A stretch of DNA of 64,000 nt, from the NCBI GenBank assembly GCA_017430135.1, contig JAFRNM010000001.1, positions 1 to 64,000 of the forward strand, read 5' to 3'. The notes below the pieces were generated by a model that had not been told where the DNA came from, ran no database searches, and saw only the letters and a program-made list of their open reading frames with translations. Origin of the DNA: Clostridia bacterium (GTDB lineage Bacteria; Bacillota; Clostridia; TANB77; CAG-508). The position numbers were made by a program, and so were the translations under genes. Positions 42,539 to 53,060 of this stretch are shown here, piece by piece (within the stretch, counting starts at the first letter, position 1; each line of letters opens with the position of its first letter).

Positions 42539-44959
42539 ATGGCAAAAAGAAAAAGGAAAAAAACAGCAAATAAAGATAATTTAACAATAGTAATTCTAAT
42601 AATAGTAAGCATATTACTAGGATTTTTAATATATACAAAATCAGGTGCAATAGGACAAGGACTAAGTGAAGTTTTAGGCGGAATGATGGGAGTTTCAAGA
42701 TTGTTCCTTCCTATTGGTATTTTAGGCGTTGCAATAAAACTTGCATGTGCAAACAATGAATATGTAACATCAAAACTAGTAAAATTCGGAATAATACTAA
42801 TAAGTTTATCAGTTGTAATGAGTGTTTTTCAAATATCTGGTGGAGAACTAAATCCTAATAAAGAAATGGGAGAAGCAATAAAAGATGCTTATTATACAGG
42901 CTCACAAGGAAATGGTGGTGGAGCGCTAGGAGCACTATTAGCAATTCCGCTTGCTAAGCTAATTGGAAATGTTGGAACAATAATACTATTTATTGGTGTA
43001 GCTCTTGTATTAGCAGTAAATACATTTGGAATAAATCTTGCAGAAATGATAAACATCTTAGTAGAAAAACATCAAGATAAAGCACAAGTAAAACATGATG
43101 AAAAAGTGGAATTAAGGGAAAAACAAAGAGCTGAAAGAGAAAAAATAAGAGAACAACGAGAAATAGAAAGAGCCAAAAAAGCTGAACTAGATAAACAAAA
43201 TAAAGAACAAAGAAGAATGCAGTTAAAAGATTTAGAAATAGATGACGACGAAAATGAGCCAGAACAAATAAAAATCAATTTTGGTGGAAAACTATTAAAT
43301 GGAAAAGATGATAAAAAATTAAAAAAATTCAAGCATAATGCTGATGATTTAGTACCAATTGGAATGGAGAAAAAAGAACATCAACCTGATGTTATAGAAA
43401 ACAATTTATTTAAACAAGAAGAAGAACAAAAAGAAGATAAAACAAAAGAAGTATTACAATTAGAGCATACAATAACAGTAGAAGATGAAAACTATGAATA
43501 TCCACCAGTAGAAATACTTTCAAAAGGAACTAACAAAGGATTAAAAGGTGGTGCAAAAGCTCTAACAGACACAGCAACAAAACTTCAAAAAACACTATAT
43601 AGTTTCGGTGTTTCTGCAAAAGTTGAAAATGTATCTGTTGGTCCAGCAATTACAAGATATGAGCTAAAACCAGCAGAAGGCGTTAGAGTAAGTAAAATTG
43701 CAAACCTAGCTGATGATATAGCATTAAATCTAGCCGCAGAAACAATAAGAATAGAAGCACCAATACCTGGAAAACAAGCTGTAGGAATAGAAGTGCCAAA
43801 CAAAGAAAAACAAGCTGTACATTTAAGAGATGTGCTAGAAAGCTCAGAATTTTATGATAGTAACTCAAAACTAACAGTAGCACTCGGAAAAGATGTTGCA
43901 GGTAATATTCAATTAGCTGATATTGCAAAAATGCCACATGTTTTAATCGCAGGAAGTACTGGTTCAGGTAAGAGTGTTTGCATAAATACAATTATAACAA
44001 GTATAATCTATAAAGCGAAACCAAGCGAAGTAAAACTTGTAATGGTTGACCCTAAAGTAGTTGAACTTTCAGTTTATAATGGAATACCACATCTTTTAAT
44101 ACCGGTTGTAACAGATCCTAAAAAGGCTGCTGGAGCACTAGCTTGGGCAGTTCAAGAAATGGATAACAGATATAATCTATTTGCCCAAAAAGGTGTAAGA
44201 GATTTAGTTGGATACAATAAAGCAGTAGAAAGAGATGAAGATGGTGGAAAACTTCCACAAATTGTAATAATTGTAGACGAGTTAGCAGACTTAATGATGG
44301 TAGCAGCAAAAGATGTAGAAGAATCAATATGTCGTTTAGCTCAAAAAGCAAGAGCTGCTGGAATGCATTTGGTAATTGCTACACAAAGACCATCTGTTGA
44401 TGTTATCACAGGTCTAATAAAAGCAAATGTGCCTTCAAGAATTGCATTCGCAGTGTCTTCTCAAGTAGATTCAAGAACAATATTAGATAGCGTTGGAGCA
44501 GAAAAATTGCTAGGAAAAGGAGATATGTTATTCTTCCCAGCGGGAGCTGCAAAACCTTCTAGAGTACAGGGCGCCTTTGTTTCAGATGACGAAGTAGAAA
44601 AAATAGTAGACTTTGTAAAACAAAACGGAACTGCTACATATAGTGAAGATATATTAGAAACAATAGAAAATAGTCAAAAAACAGATAAAGAAATAGCAAT
44701 GGAAAAAGATGAAGAAGACGAAACAGACCCATTCTTAATGGATGCAATCCAAACAGTAGTTGAAACAGGTCAAGCTTCTACATCATTTATACAAAGAAAA
44801 TTCAAGGTAGGTTATGCAAGAGCTGGAAGAATAATAGACCAAATGGAAGAAAGAGGAGTAATATCAGGTTACCAAGGTAGCAAACCAAGAGAGGTTCTAA
44901 TGACATTAGAGCGTTTGAATGAACTTAAAATGTCTACTTCTTCTGAAGAAATTGAATAA
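42539..44959 (+). CDS. ftsK: DNA translocase FtsK/SpoIIIE
   Basis: ATG 42539 (RBS AAGGAGAGA). 806 residues. Basic N-terminus, four membrane helices (about 15-165), a charged linker (180-330), then the motor: Walker A AGSTGSGKSVCIN, Walker B IVIIVDELADLM, and RPSVDVITGLIKAN. The C-terminal gamma domain (KVGYARAGRIIDQMEERG) reads KOPS-like sequences. It pumps chromosomes through the septum in division or sporulation. The next gene follows after 44 bases. Confidence 0.95.
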   Translation: MAKRKRKKTANKDNLTIVILIIVSILLGFLIYTKSGAIGQGLSEVLGGMMGVSRLFLPIGILGVAIKLACANNEYVTSKLVKFGIILISLSVVMSVFQISGGELNPNKEMGEAIKDAYYTGSQGNGGGALGALLAIPLAKLIGNVGTIILFIGVALVLAVNTFGINLAEMINILVEKHQDKAQVKHDEKVELREKQRAEREKIREQREIERAKKAELDKQNKEQRRMQLKDLEIDDDENEPEQIKINFGGKLLNGKDDKKLKKFKHNADDLVPIGMEKKEHQPDVIENNLFKQEEEQKEDKTKEVLQLEHTITVEDENYEYPPVEILSKGTNKGLKGGAKALTDTATKLQKTLYSFGVSAKVENVSVGPAITRYELKPAEGVRVSKIANLADDIALNLAAETIRIEAPIPGKQAVGIEVPNKEKQAVHLRDVLESSEFYDSNSKLTVALGKDVAGNIQLADIAKMPHVLIAGSTGSGKSVCINTIITSIIYKAKPSEVKLVMVDPKVVELSVYNGIPHLLIPVVTDPKKAAGALAWAVQEMDNRYNLFAQKGVRDLVGYNKAVERDEDGGKLPQIVIIVDELADLMMVAAKDVEESICRLAQKARAAGMHLVIATQRPSVDVITGLIKANVPSRIAFAVSSQVDSRTILDSVGAEKLLGKGDMLFFPAGAAKPSRVQGAFVSDDEVEKIVDFVKQNGTATYSEDILETIENSQKTDKEIAMEKDEEDETDPFLMDAIQTVVETGQASTSFIQRKFKVGYARAGRIIDQMEERGVISGYQGSKPREVLMTLERLNELKMSTSSEEIE

Positions 44960-45003
44960 AAACAATAAGTATTTTATGCAAAAGAAGAGAAAGGAGAAAA
45001 GCT

Positions 45004-46590
45004 TTGCAAAAGAAAAAGGAAAATTTTTTAGATAGAGTAATAAAGAAAAATTTTAATAACGAACTAGAGCATGTACTAGAGCATAAAGAGTTTGATGAAG
45101 ACGCCAAAAGCCTTCTCCTTAGCATTTTGTACAAATTAGAAACAGCATATTCAGACTATACTCAAGTCAAGAAAAATGTCATGCCAAAAGAAGAATTTTT
45201 ACAAATGATAATAGATATAATTCAAAAAGACGTCGACAAAATAAACCTTGTAAAAATAGGTTCAGAAGAAGCGAATATATTGGAAAACAGAACATTTATT
45301 GTAGATAAGAAAAATAAAGAAATTACATGTTATCCAATAGAAAGAAAACTTCTATATGCGCTTTTAAAAATAAGCAAAAAAGATAAAATCATAAAAGATA
45401 AATATTATGTAATAAATAGAACAATTTCTGATATGTTAAATACAGGAAACAATATAAACATGGTAGAGCCAATGCGCGATTTTAATGGCTTTTCATGGTC
45501 TGTTGTAATAAAAGATATAGAAAGTGTAGAACATAATTTAATATACCAAAACCTTAGAATTATTGCAGGTGCAGAGTTTTTAAACAAGTGGATTTATAAT
45601 AGAGAGTCAATTATAGATTATTTTGAATTATTAAAAGAAAAATTAGAAAAATTGTATGGTAAGCAAAAACAAGAGGAATTGATAGATGCTATTTCTAAAC
45701 TTTCTGTACTATTAGAAGTAAAATATGATAAAGAAAAAACAAAAAAATTTCTTAATGGAAAAAAAGAAATAGAAAATAGAATAAAAGAGATAAGTGATAA
45801 AGAAGAATTTACAGTAAAACTAACAAAAGAAAAGAAAGAATTAAACAAACAAATAAAAAATTTAGATACTCTTATAAGTGATAAAGCCTTACTACAAGAA
45901 GAGTATAAAAAAAGGAATGCAAAGCTTCCTTTAGAAAAAAAGATATTTAGTATGAGAGTTCTAGCAAACATGCTAAAAGAAGAAAGACAAAAGCTAGAAA
46001 ATAGAAGAGAAAACATAAACAAAATGTTAAATCCTCAAAAATTTATTAAATATAAAAATGAATTAGAAGAAAAATACAAATATATACAATATATAGAGGC
46101 TACAAATGTAGAAAAGAAGATTACTGCAGAACTTTTAAATTTTCAAAATGAATTTTTAGAGTGTTATAAAATAAAAATAGAAAAAGCAAAAACAAAAGAA
46201 GAACTTTTAAATAATATTATAGAATTAAGATATTATTTAAATATACCTTTAACAAGAGAAAATAAAATATTTGAATTGAATCAGTTAGCAAGCAAAATAC
46301 AAGAAATAACTCAAAATCTTGTAAACAAAGGAATACAAGAAAAAGTATTAGTAAATATTTCAAATCAAAAAGGGTTAAACTATTATATATTAAAAGAAAT
46401 ATTTAAAACTAAAATAATAAATTTAGAAAGTGTAAATATTGAACTAACAAAAGAAAATGAAAGATTATATCTTCAAATATTTGATGAAAACATATTTGAT
46501 GAAAAAGTGGATTTGGGAGACATTAAACAATTTGACCCAAAACAATTTAATATAAAATTAAATAAAACTATTAAAGTTTTTAATATATAG
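45004..46590 (+). CDS. Large helical protein of unknown function
   Basis: 528 residues from TTG (45004) behind AAAGGAG. Lys/Glu-rich with long coiled-coil segments at about 260-360, and a more globular N-terminal half containing NMVEPMRDFNGFSW. No membrane helix and no recognisable motif. It is placed after ftsK and before a beta-CASP nuclease, which suggests, without proving, a chromosome- or RNA-related role. Confidence 0.65.
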   Translation: MQKKKENFLDRVIKKNFNNELEHVLEHKEFDEDAKSLLLSILYKLETAYSDYTQVKKNVMPKEEFLQMIIDIIQKDVDKINLVKIGSEEANILENRTFIVDKKNKEITCYPIERKLLYALLKISKKDKIIKDKYYVINRTISDMLNTGNNINMVEPMRDFNGFSWSVVIKDIESVEHNLIYQNLRIIAGAEFLNKWIYNRESIIDYFELLKEKLEKLYGKQKQEELIDAISKLSVLLEVKYDKEKTKKFLNGKKEIENRIKEISDKEEFTVKLTKEKKELNKQIKNLDTLISDKALLQEEYKKRNAKLPLEKKIFSMRVLANMLKEERQKLENRRENINKMLNPQKFIKYKNELEEKYKYIQYIEATNVEKKITAELLNFQNEFLECYKIKIEKAKTKEELLNNIIELRYYLNIPLTRENKIFELNQLASKIQEITQNLVNKGIQEKVLVNISNQKGLNYYILKEIFKTKIINLESVNIELTKENERLYLQIFDENIFDEKVDLGDIKQFDPKQFNIKLNKTIKVFNI

Positions 46591-46636
46591 AATAGAAGAG
46601 CTACTTAGTAGCTCCATAAAGATAGGAGGAAAACAA

Positions 46637-48283
46637 ATGAAAATAACATTTTTAGGAGCGACAAAAACAGTAACAGGCTCAAATTACTTAGTAGAAGGAG
46701 CTGGAAAAAAATTTTTAGTGGATTGTGGGATGTGGCAAGGAAGTAGCGAACTAGAAGAAGAAAACTTACAAGAATTTGAATTCAATCCTGCAGAAATAGA
46801 TTTTATGCTATTAACACATGCACACATTGATCACTCTGGAAGAATTCCAAAACTATATAATGAAGGCTTTAAAAATAAAATATATGCACATAAAGCAACT
46901 TGTGATTTATGTGCTTTGATGTTGCCAGATAGTGGTCATATTCAAGAAATGGAAATTCAATGGAAAAATAAAAAGAGAATAAGAAAAGGTTTAGAACCAA
47001 GAGAGCCACTATATACAGCAGAACAAGCTGCAAGATGTTTGGAAATATTTGAACCAGTAAAATATGATGAAATAATAGAAATAGATGAAAACATTCATGC
47101 AAGATTTAATGATGCAGGACACATGTTAGGTTCAAGCATAATCGAATTATGGGTAAAAGAAGGAGACAAAGAGACAAAAGTAGTATTTACAGGAGATATA
47201 GGAAATAATGATATTCCACTTTTAGATTCTCCAACAATGATAGATACTGCAGATTATCTTGTAATGGAGTCAACTTATGGTAATAGACTTCATGTTAGAA
47301 ATGATGAAAAAGCAGAATTATTCTTAAAAATAGTTTCAGAAACACTAGATAAAGGTGGAACTGTTGTAATACCATCATTTGCTGTTGGTAGAACACAAGA
47401 AATTCTTTATGAACTAAATAAATTAAAAGAAAAAACAGATGATGAACAATTCTTAAAACAATATGAAACATTAATGAAAGCACCTGTATATGTAGATAGT
47501 CCGTTGGCAATATCTGCAACGGAAGTATTCAAAGAAAATACAGATTTATTTGAAGATGAAATAAAAGAAGAAATTTTAAGAGGAGATAATCCACTAGAAT
47601 TTCCTGGACTTAAATTCACAATGACATCAGATGAATCAAAAGCATTAAATGAAGATCCAACACCATCTGTAATAATTTCAGCAAGCGGAATGTGTGATGT
47701 TGGAAGAATAAAGCATCACTTAAAACATAACTTATGGAACCCAAAAAGTACAATACTTTTTGTCGGTTACCAAGCACCTGGAACTTTAGGATATAGCATA
47801 GTAAATGGAGCTAAAAAAGTAAAAATATTTGGAGAAGAAATAGCAGTAAATGCTAGAATAGAATATATAGAAGGATATTCAGGACATGCAGACCAAGAAT
47901 GGCTAATGAATTTTGTATATTCATTCATAACAAAGCCAAAACACATCTTCTTAGTTCATGGAGAAGAAGAATCACAAAATGTATTACAAGAAAAAATAAT
48001 AAATGAAGCAGGAATAAATACAGTAATACCATCATTTGGCGAAACTTATGAGCTAAACGACGAAATCCCAGTAGTAAATAAAATAGAAAGAAAAGCACCA
48101 GTAGTAACAATAAAAGATGAAGTGTTACAAAGATTAGAAAAAGTAAAAAATGAACTAAAAGATATGGACAATTTTGTAAAAGAAGACATGAACAACCCAG
48201 ACCTAAAAGACAGCGACATGTTCAGAATAAATGAGAAAATAAAAGATTTAGAAAAACAAATTTTAAATGTAATAGAAGGGTAA
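46637..48283 (+). CDS. Metallo-beta-lactamase/beta-CASP ribonuclease
   Basis: 548 residues. The zinc motif LTHAHIDHSGRIP (about 58-70), DAGHMLGS, VVFTGDIGNND and the beta-CASP signature VVIPSFAVGRTQE identify a CPSF73-like RNA-processing nuclease. ISASGMCDVGRIKHHL and a final SGHADQEWL are family motifs B and C. The C-terminal ~80 residues are a charged helix. It is likely an RNA endo/exonuclease distinct from RNase J. Confidence 0.9.
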   Translation: MKITFLGATKTVTGSNYLVEGAGKKFLVDCGMWQGSSELEEENLQEFEFNPAEIDFMLLTHAHIDHSGRIPKLYNEGFKNKIYAHKATCDLCALMLPDSGHIQEMEIQWKNKKRIRKGLEPREPLYTAEQAARCLEIFEPVKYDEIIEIDENIHARFNDAGHMLGSSIIELWVKEGDKETKVVFTGDIGNNDIPLLDSPTMIDTADYLVMESTYGNRLHVRNDEKAELFLKIVSETLDKGGTVVIPSFAVGRTQEILYELNKLKEKTDDEQFLKQYETLMKAPVYVDSPLAISATEVFKENTDLFEDEIKEEILRGDNPLEFPGLKFTMTSDESKALNEDPTPSVIISASGMCDVGRIKHHLKHNLWNPKSTILFVGYQAPGTLGYSIVNGAKKVKIFGEEIAVNARIEYIEGYSGHADQEWLMNFVYSFITKPKHIFLVHGEEESQNVLQEKIINEAGINTVIPSFGETYELNDEIPVVNKIERKAPVVTIKDEVLQRLEKVKNELKDMDNFVKEDMNNPDLKDSDMFRINEKIKDLEKQILNVIEG

Positions 48284-48292
48284 GATATACAA

Positions 48293-50254
48293 ATGAGTAA
48301 CAAATATTTAAATGAAGCAATTATTGGAAATCAAAATATTTTAGCAACATTTACAAGCAAGGGAGAGTTGCAAAGGCTATATTTTCCAACAAAGGATAAT
48401 AGGCAATATATAAATTATTTCCATACAGGAGTTCAAATAAATGATTCAGATTTAATTTATTTGCATGATGATATAAACAATAGCTATAAGCAATACTATG
48501 AGCCAGATACAAACATTTTAAACACAGAGGTAACAAACTCATATTTCAATTTAAGAATTTTACAAACAGACTTTGTGCCAATCAAGGAAAATGTTTTAAT
48601 TAAAAGATATACATTTATGAATATTGGAAAAATAGATTTAGATGTAAATTTCTTTATTCATTCAGAATTGTTATCAGATAGAAATAACCATGTTGGAACA
48701 ATGAAAATTGATAGAGGAATGATGCAATATGCACACGACTTTGTAGTCTCAACATTTGCAAAACAAGAAAAAACATTTAAACATCAAATAAATGGAAGTT
48801 CTGAAAAAATTAAAAGATGTGAAATTTGGGACAAAGATTATATTGGAATGTCTAAAGATGCAAGCATTGGCTATGAAATAGGAAAAATAGCACCAAATGA
48901 GAAAAAAGAGTTTGATATTTATGTTTTAATAGATGAAAACAAAAATCCATCAGATATGGAAGATGAAGTAGATAGAATAACACGCTTAGATGTAAATAAA
49001 GAATATTCTAACACAAAGAGTTATTGGGTAAAATATGTAAAATCACATAATAGTTTAAATATAAAAGAAGGTAAAAATTCTTATGAAAACAAAATTTGTG
49101 AAATATATAAAAGAAGTATTTTGCTATTTCCACTTCTTTCAAATCCAGAAACAGGAGGAATGATAGCTGCTCCAGAAATTGATGAAGATTTCACAAAATG
49201 CGGTAGATATGCATATTGCTGGACAAGAGATGCTGTATTTGTAACAAAAGCTTTAGACATTTTAAAAATGGATAAAGAGGCAGAAAAATTCTACAAAGTA
49301 TTTTGTAAAAAAACACAAAGCAAATCTGGAATGTGGGAGCAAAGATTTTTTACAGATGGAAAACTAGCTCCATGCTGGGGCTATCAAATAGATGAAACAG
49401 CAAGTGTTGTATATGGGGTTTACGAGCATTATGAATACACAAAAAATGAAAAATTTCTAAAATCAGTTTTACCTATGTGTGAAAAAGCAGTAGACTTTTT
49501 GAAAAAATATTCAAAAGACTGGTTAGGTCTTGTTGGAAAAGATGAAAGAGATAAAGATATAGTACAAGAAGAAATAGAAAATACTTACAAAAAAGAAGGG
49601 CACAAATACCATGTAAGCTACGATTTATGGGAAATGTGCGAAGGAATTCATTTGTATTCAGTTGCAAGCATATATTCAGCATTTGATAGTATGATAAAAA
49701 TTTATAATACACTTGGAAAAGATGTTTCAAACTTTGATAACAATAGATTAAAAGAAGAAAAAATTTCTAAAAACAAAAAAGAATTAGAAAACTTAATTGC
49801 TGGTTTAAAGAAATATATAAATGAAAATTTATATGATGATGATAAGAAATGCTATGTAAGAAATACAGAAGACAAAAAAATGGATATAAGCATATTAGGA
49901 GCAGTTGTTCCATTTAATATATTTAAACCAAAAGAGAAAAAAGTGTTAAACACAATAGAAAGAATAAACATGAGTTTAAGAACATACACAGGTGGTTATA
50001 AAAGATTTGAGGATGACCATTACAACAATGGCGAACCATGGGTAATAGCAAATCTTTGGATGACACTTTACTACATTGAAACAGGAGAAAAGAAAAAAGC
50101 AAAAGAAACATTTGACTTTGTAGTAAAAACAGCAGGAAAACATAGCTTACTTGGTGAACAGATAAATAATGAAACCTTAAAACCAAACTGGGTACTAGGT
50201 TTAGGATGGTCACATGCAATGTTTATAACTGTATTAGAGAAACTTTATAAATAA
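48293..50254 (+). CDS. Glycoside hydrolase family 15 glucoamylase-like enzyme
   Basis: 653 residues. An N-terminal beta-sandwich (about 1-250) and an (alpha/alpha)6 barrel. CGRYAYCWTRDAVFVTKAL is the GH15 signature, CWGYQIDETASVVYG contains the first acidic residue and NNGEPWVIANLWMTLYY the second. It should release glucose from alpha-glucans or trehalose-like sugars. No signal peptide, so cytoplasmic, probably for storage glucan. The gene begins 10 bases after the nuclease and ends at a terminator. Confidence 0.9.
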   Translation: MSNKYLNEAIIGNQNILATFTSKGELQRLYFPTKDNRQYINYFHTGVQINDSDLIYLHDDINNSYKQYYEPDTNILNTEVTNSYFNLRILQTDFVPIKENVLIKRYTFMNIGKIDLDVNFFIHSELLSDRNNHVGTMKIDRGMMQYAHDFVVSTFAKQEKTFKHQINGSSEKIKRCEIWDKDYIGMSKDASIGYEIGKIAPNEKKEFDIYVLIDENKNPSDMEDEVDRITRLDVNKEYSNTKSYWVKYVKSHNSLNIKEGKNSYENKICEIYKRSILLFPLLSNPETGGMIAAPEIDEDFTKCGRYAYCWTRDAVFVTKALDILKMDKEAEKFYKVFCKKTQSKSGMWEQRFFTDGKLAPCWGYQIDETASVVYGVYEHYEYTKNEKFLKSVLPMCEKAVDFLKKYSKDWLGLVGKDERDKDIVQEEIENTYKKEGHKYHVSYDLWEMCEGIHLYSVASIYSAFDSMIKIYNTLGKDVSNFDNNRLKEEKISKNKKELENLIAGLKKYINENLYDDDKKCYVRNTEDKKMDISILGAVVPFNIFKPKEKKVLNTIERINMSLRTYTGGYKRFEDDHYNNGEPWVIANLWMTLYYIETGEKKKAKETFDFVVKTAGKHSLLGEQINNETLKPNWVLGLGWSHAMFITVLEKLYK

Positions 50255-50257
50255 TAA

Positions 50258-50290
50258 AGAGAAAAAACTGCGAAAGCAGTTTTTTTCTCT
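50258..50290 (+). terminator. Terminator after GH15 gene
   Basis: AGAGAAAAAACTGC (50258-50271) pairs with GCAGTTTTTTTCTCT (50276-50290) around GAAA. Confidence 0.85.
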
Positions 50291-50337
50291 TGTGCTGTAA
50301 AATCATTTATGATACAATGCAAATGGTGGTGGTTAAA

Positions 50338-51795
50338 ATGAAAAAAGAATATGATGTTGCAGTAATAGGAATGGGACCAAGTGGAGTATTTTTAGCATAC
50401 GAATTAATACAATTAAAAAAGGCTAAAAACGTTATACTTATAGACCAAGGAAAAAGAGTGGAAAATAGAAATTGTCCAATAGAAAAAACAGGAAAATGCT
50501 TAAAATGCAAGCCAAATTGTAATATTACAAGCGGATTTTCTGGGGCAGGAGCATTTTCAGATGGAAAATTATTATCTTATCATTTATCACTTTATAATGA
50601 AAAAGAGGAAAATATATACTTAGGAGGAAATGGTGGGTCATATATAAAAAAATATATGAGTTATCAAGAAATTAAAGATTTACTTTCATATACAGATGAT
50701 GTATATTTAAAATTCGGTGCAGATGCAAAATTAGAAGGAATGGAAAACAAAGATGAAATAAAAGAACTTCAAGCAAAAGCTAAAAAAGAAGATTTGAACT
50801 TAATAGACATTCCAATAAGACATTTAGGAACAGAAAAAGCACATGAACTATACAAAAAAATTGAAGACTACATAGAAAAAGAAGTAGAATTAAAATTTGA
50901 AACAACAGTAAAAGACATAATAATAGAAGATGGAAAAGCAAAAGGTATAATAATTCAATCAGCAAATGATAAAGAAGCACCAGAAGAAGAAATATATGCT
51001 AAACACATAGTTTCAGCAGTAGGAAGAAAAGGTGCAAAATGGCTAGATCAAATGTGTAAAAAACACAAAATAAAATCAGAGCTTGGAAATGTTGATATTG
51101 GAATTCGTTATGAGCTTCCAGACAAAGTAATGGAAAAAGTAAATAAATATATGTATGAAGGAAAAGTAATAGCAAGACCAGAACCATTTAAAGATAAAGT
51201 AAGAACATTTTGCCAAAATCCAAGTGGGTTTGTTGCAGCGGAAGTTTATGACAATGGATTAAGTCTTGTAAATGGTCATTCATATAAAGATAAAAAAAGC
51301 CAAAACACAAACTTAGCGATACTTGTTTCGCATCATTTTGAATATCCATTTAAAAAGCCGATTGAATATGGAATAAATATTGCAAACAATTTAAATGAAT
51401 TAGGAAATGGAAACATAGTAGTACAAAGGCTAGGAGATATTTATAGAGGGAAAAGAACATGGCCAGAAGAACTAAAAAATAATTCAGTAGAAGCAACTTT
51501 AAAAACAGCAGTGCCAGGAGATATAACATTTGCTTTAGGTTACAGAACAATGACAAATATATTAGAATTTATAAGAAAAATGGATAAAGTAGTAGAAGGA
51601 TTTGCTCATCCTGATAATTTACTATATGGTCCAGAAATAAAATTTTATAGTAATGAGCTAGTAGTTGATAAAAACTTCCAAACAAGCATAGAAAATCTAT
51701 ACTCAATAGGAGATGGTGGAGGGTTAACCACAGGATTAATGATGGCATCATGCTCTGGTGTTCAAATGGCGAGAATATTAAATAAAATGATTTAG
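50338..51795 (+). CDS. FAD-dependent oxidoreductase (COG2509-type dehydrogenase)
   Basis: ATG 50338 follows GGTGGTGG; the frame is open further upstream without an RBS. 485 residues. Rossmann VAVIGMGPSGVFLAYEL at the start, a Cys-rich insert (CLKCKPNCN), SGFSGAGAFSDGKL, a second nucleotide motif HIVSAVGRKG, and C-terminal SIGDGGGLTTGLMMAS for FAD. The physiological substrate of this family is not known to me. The Cys cluster may hold a metal or disulfide. Confidence 0.85.
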   Translation: MKKEYDVAVIGMGPSGVFLAYELIQLKKAKNVILIDQGKRVENRNCPIEKTGKCLKCKPNCNITSGFSGAGAFSDGKLLSYHLSLYNEKEENIYLGGNGGSYIKKYMSYQEIKDLLSYTDDVYLKFGADAKLEGMENKDEIKELQAKAKKEDLNLIDIPIRHLGTEKAHELYKKIEDYIEKEVELKFETTVKDIIIEDGKAKGIIIQSANDKEAPEEEIYAKHIVSAVGRKGAKWLDQMCKKHKIKSELGNVDIGIRYELPDKVMEKVNKYMYEGKVIARPEPFKDKVRTFCQNPSGFVAAEVYDNGLSLVNGHSYKDKKSQNTNLAILVSHHFEYPFKKPIEYGINIANNLNELGNGNIVVQRLGDIYRGKRTWPEELKNNSVEATLKTAVPGDITFALGYRTMTNILEFIRKMDKVVEGFAHPDNLLYGPEIKFYSNELVVDKNFQTSIENLYSIGDGGGLTTGLMMASCSGVQMARILNKMI

Positions 51796-51807
51796 AGAAT
51801 AAGAAAC

Positions 51808-51836
51808 TTGCTTTTTTATGTAAATTGATGTATAAT
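51808..51836 (+). promoter_or_regulatory. Promoter of the sigma factor gene
   Basis: TTGCTT (51808-51813), 17-base spacer, TATAAT (51831-51836), 55 bases before the ATG. Confidence 0.7.
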
Positions 51837-51890
51837 ATTGAAAACACGTTGGCATAAACCTTGTAATATAACTATATGGAGGTGCACATT

Positions 51891-52979
51891 ATGGCAAAAA
51901 AAAGTGATTATTCTGTTATCGACAATCTTCTGCAGATTGGAGCTAACGAAGGCAGTCTTACAACAACACAGATCGAAGAGGAATTTAGCAAAGTAGATTC
52001 TATTTCTCCTGAGCGGGTAGATGAGTTTTATGAGAAATGTTCAATTAATAATATCGAGATTATAGATAACCAAGATGATGTAAAATTTGATATGGAAGAA
52101 CTTGAAGAAATAAAAAGCTCAAAAGAAACTCAGGAAAGAGGCAGTTACTATACTGATAGTGTAAGTACCTATTTTATGGAAATTGGAAAAATACCTTTGC
52201 TTTCAGCCGAAGAAGAAATTCAGTTGGCAAAAACAATTAAGGAGGGGACAAAAGAAGAGGCTAAACGGGCAAAAGAGAGGTTGGTTGAGGCCAATCTTAG
52301 ATTGGTAGTTTCTATGGCTAAAAACTATGCAAGGATTTACGATGAACCACTTTTGGATATTATCCAAAATGGTAACATGGGTCTAATTAAAGCGATAGAC
52401 AAATTTAACTACAAAATGGGATTCAAATTATCAACATATGCTAGTTATTGGATTAAGCAGTCAATTACAAGAGCACATGCCGATACAAGCAGACAAATAA
52501 GATTACCTGCTGCTTACCAGGAAAACATCACTAAAATAAAAGAGACAGCTATAGAAATTGCCAAAGAAAAAGGCAAAGAGCCAACGGCAGAAGAAATAGC
52601 TGAATACTTAAAAATTCCGGTTAAAAAGGTTCGAATTTTGCTTGTTAATTCTCAGGATATAGTTTCGTTGGAAACGCCAATAAGCGATGAAGAAGGAGCT
52701 AGTCTTATGGATTTTGTTGCTGACAAATCAGGAGACTTTGCTGAGAAGATTGTAGACAAGTTAGAGGTTGAGACAATGCTAAAAAAAGCATCAAGATTAC
52801 TCACCAAAAATGAGATGGAGGTAATCATAAGAAGATTTGGTTTACTTGGCCATCGACAGTCTACTCTAGATGAAGTTGCTGACCAAATGGGATTTACAAG
52901 AGAAAGAGCTCGTCAACTAGAAGGCAAAGGATTGAGTAAACTATGGAAATATTGCCGAAAGAAAAGAATTAAAGAATAG
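51891..52979 (+). CDS. rpoD: Sigma-70 (RpoD/SigA-type) RNA polymerase sigma factor
   Basis: ATG 51891 behind GGAGGT. 362 residues. Region 1.1-like N-terminus (to about 55), region 1.2 (VSTYFMEIGKIPLLSAEEEI), region 2 with RLVVSMAKNYA, DIIQNGNMGLIKAIDKF and STYASYWIKQSITRAHAD, region 3, and region 4 with TLDEVADQMGFTRERARQLE. It is complete, but not in the usual dnaG-rpoD pair and is monocistronic. Its base composition is unlike neighbours: 52261-52320 has 26 G/C of 60. It may be the housekeeping sigma or an acquired second copy; the symbol is by domain content only. Confidence 0.88.
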   Translation: MAKKSDYSVIDNLLQIGANEGSLTTTQIEEEFSKVDSISPERVDEFYEKCSINNIEIIDNQDDVKFDMEELEEIKSSKETQERGSYYTDSVSTYFMEIGKIPLLSAEEEIQLAKTIKEGTKEEAKRAKERLVEANLRLVVSMAKNYARIYDEPLLDIIQNGNMGLIKAIDKFNYKMGFKLSTYASYWIKQSITRAHADTSRQIRLPAAYQENITKIKETAIEIAKEKGKEPTAEEIAEYLKIPVKKVRILLVNSQDIVSLETPISDEEGASLMDFVADKSGDFAEKIVDKLEVETMLKKASRLLTKNEMEVIIRRFGLLGHRQSTLDEVADQMGFTRERARQLEGKGLSKLWKYCRKKRIKE

Positions 52980-52993
52980 CAGAAATAATTCAG

Positions 52994-53025
52994 AAAACAG
53001 ATAGTATAATAACTATCTGTTTTTT
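52994..53025 (+). terminator. Terminator after the sigma factor gene
   Basis: AAAACAGATAGT (52994-53005) pairs with ACTATCTGTTTT (53012-53023), then T. Confidence 0.85.
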
Positions 53026-53060
53026 GGTATTTAAGGTTATTAGTAAAACTATAAATTTCC

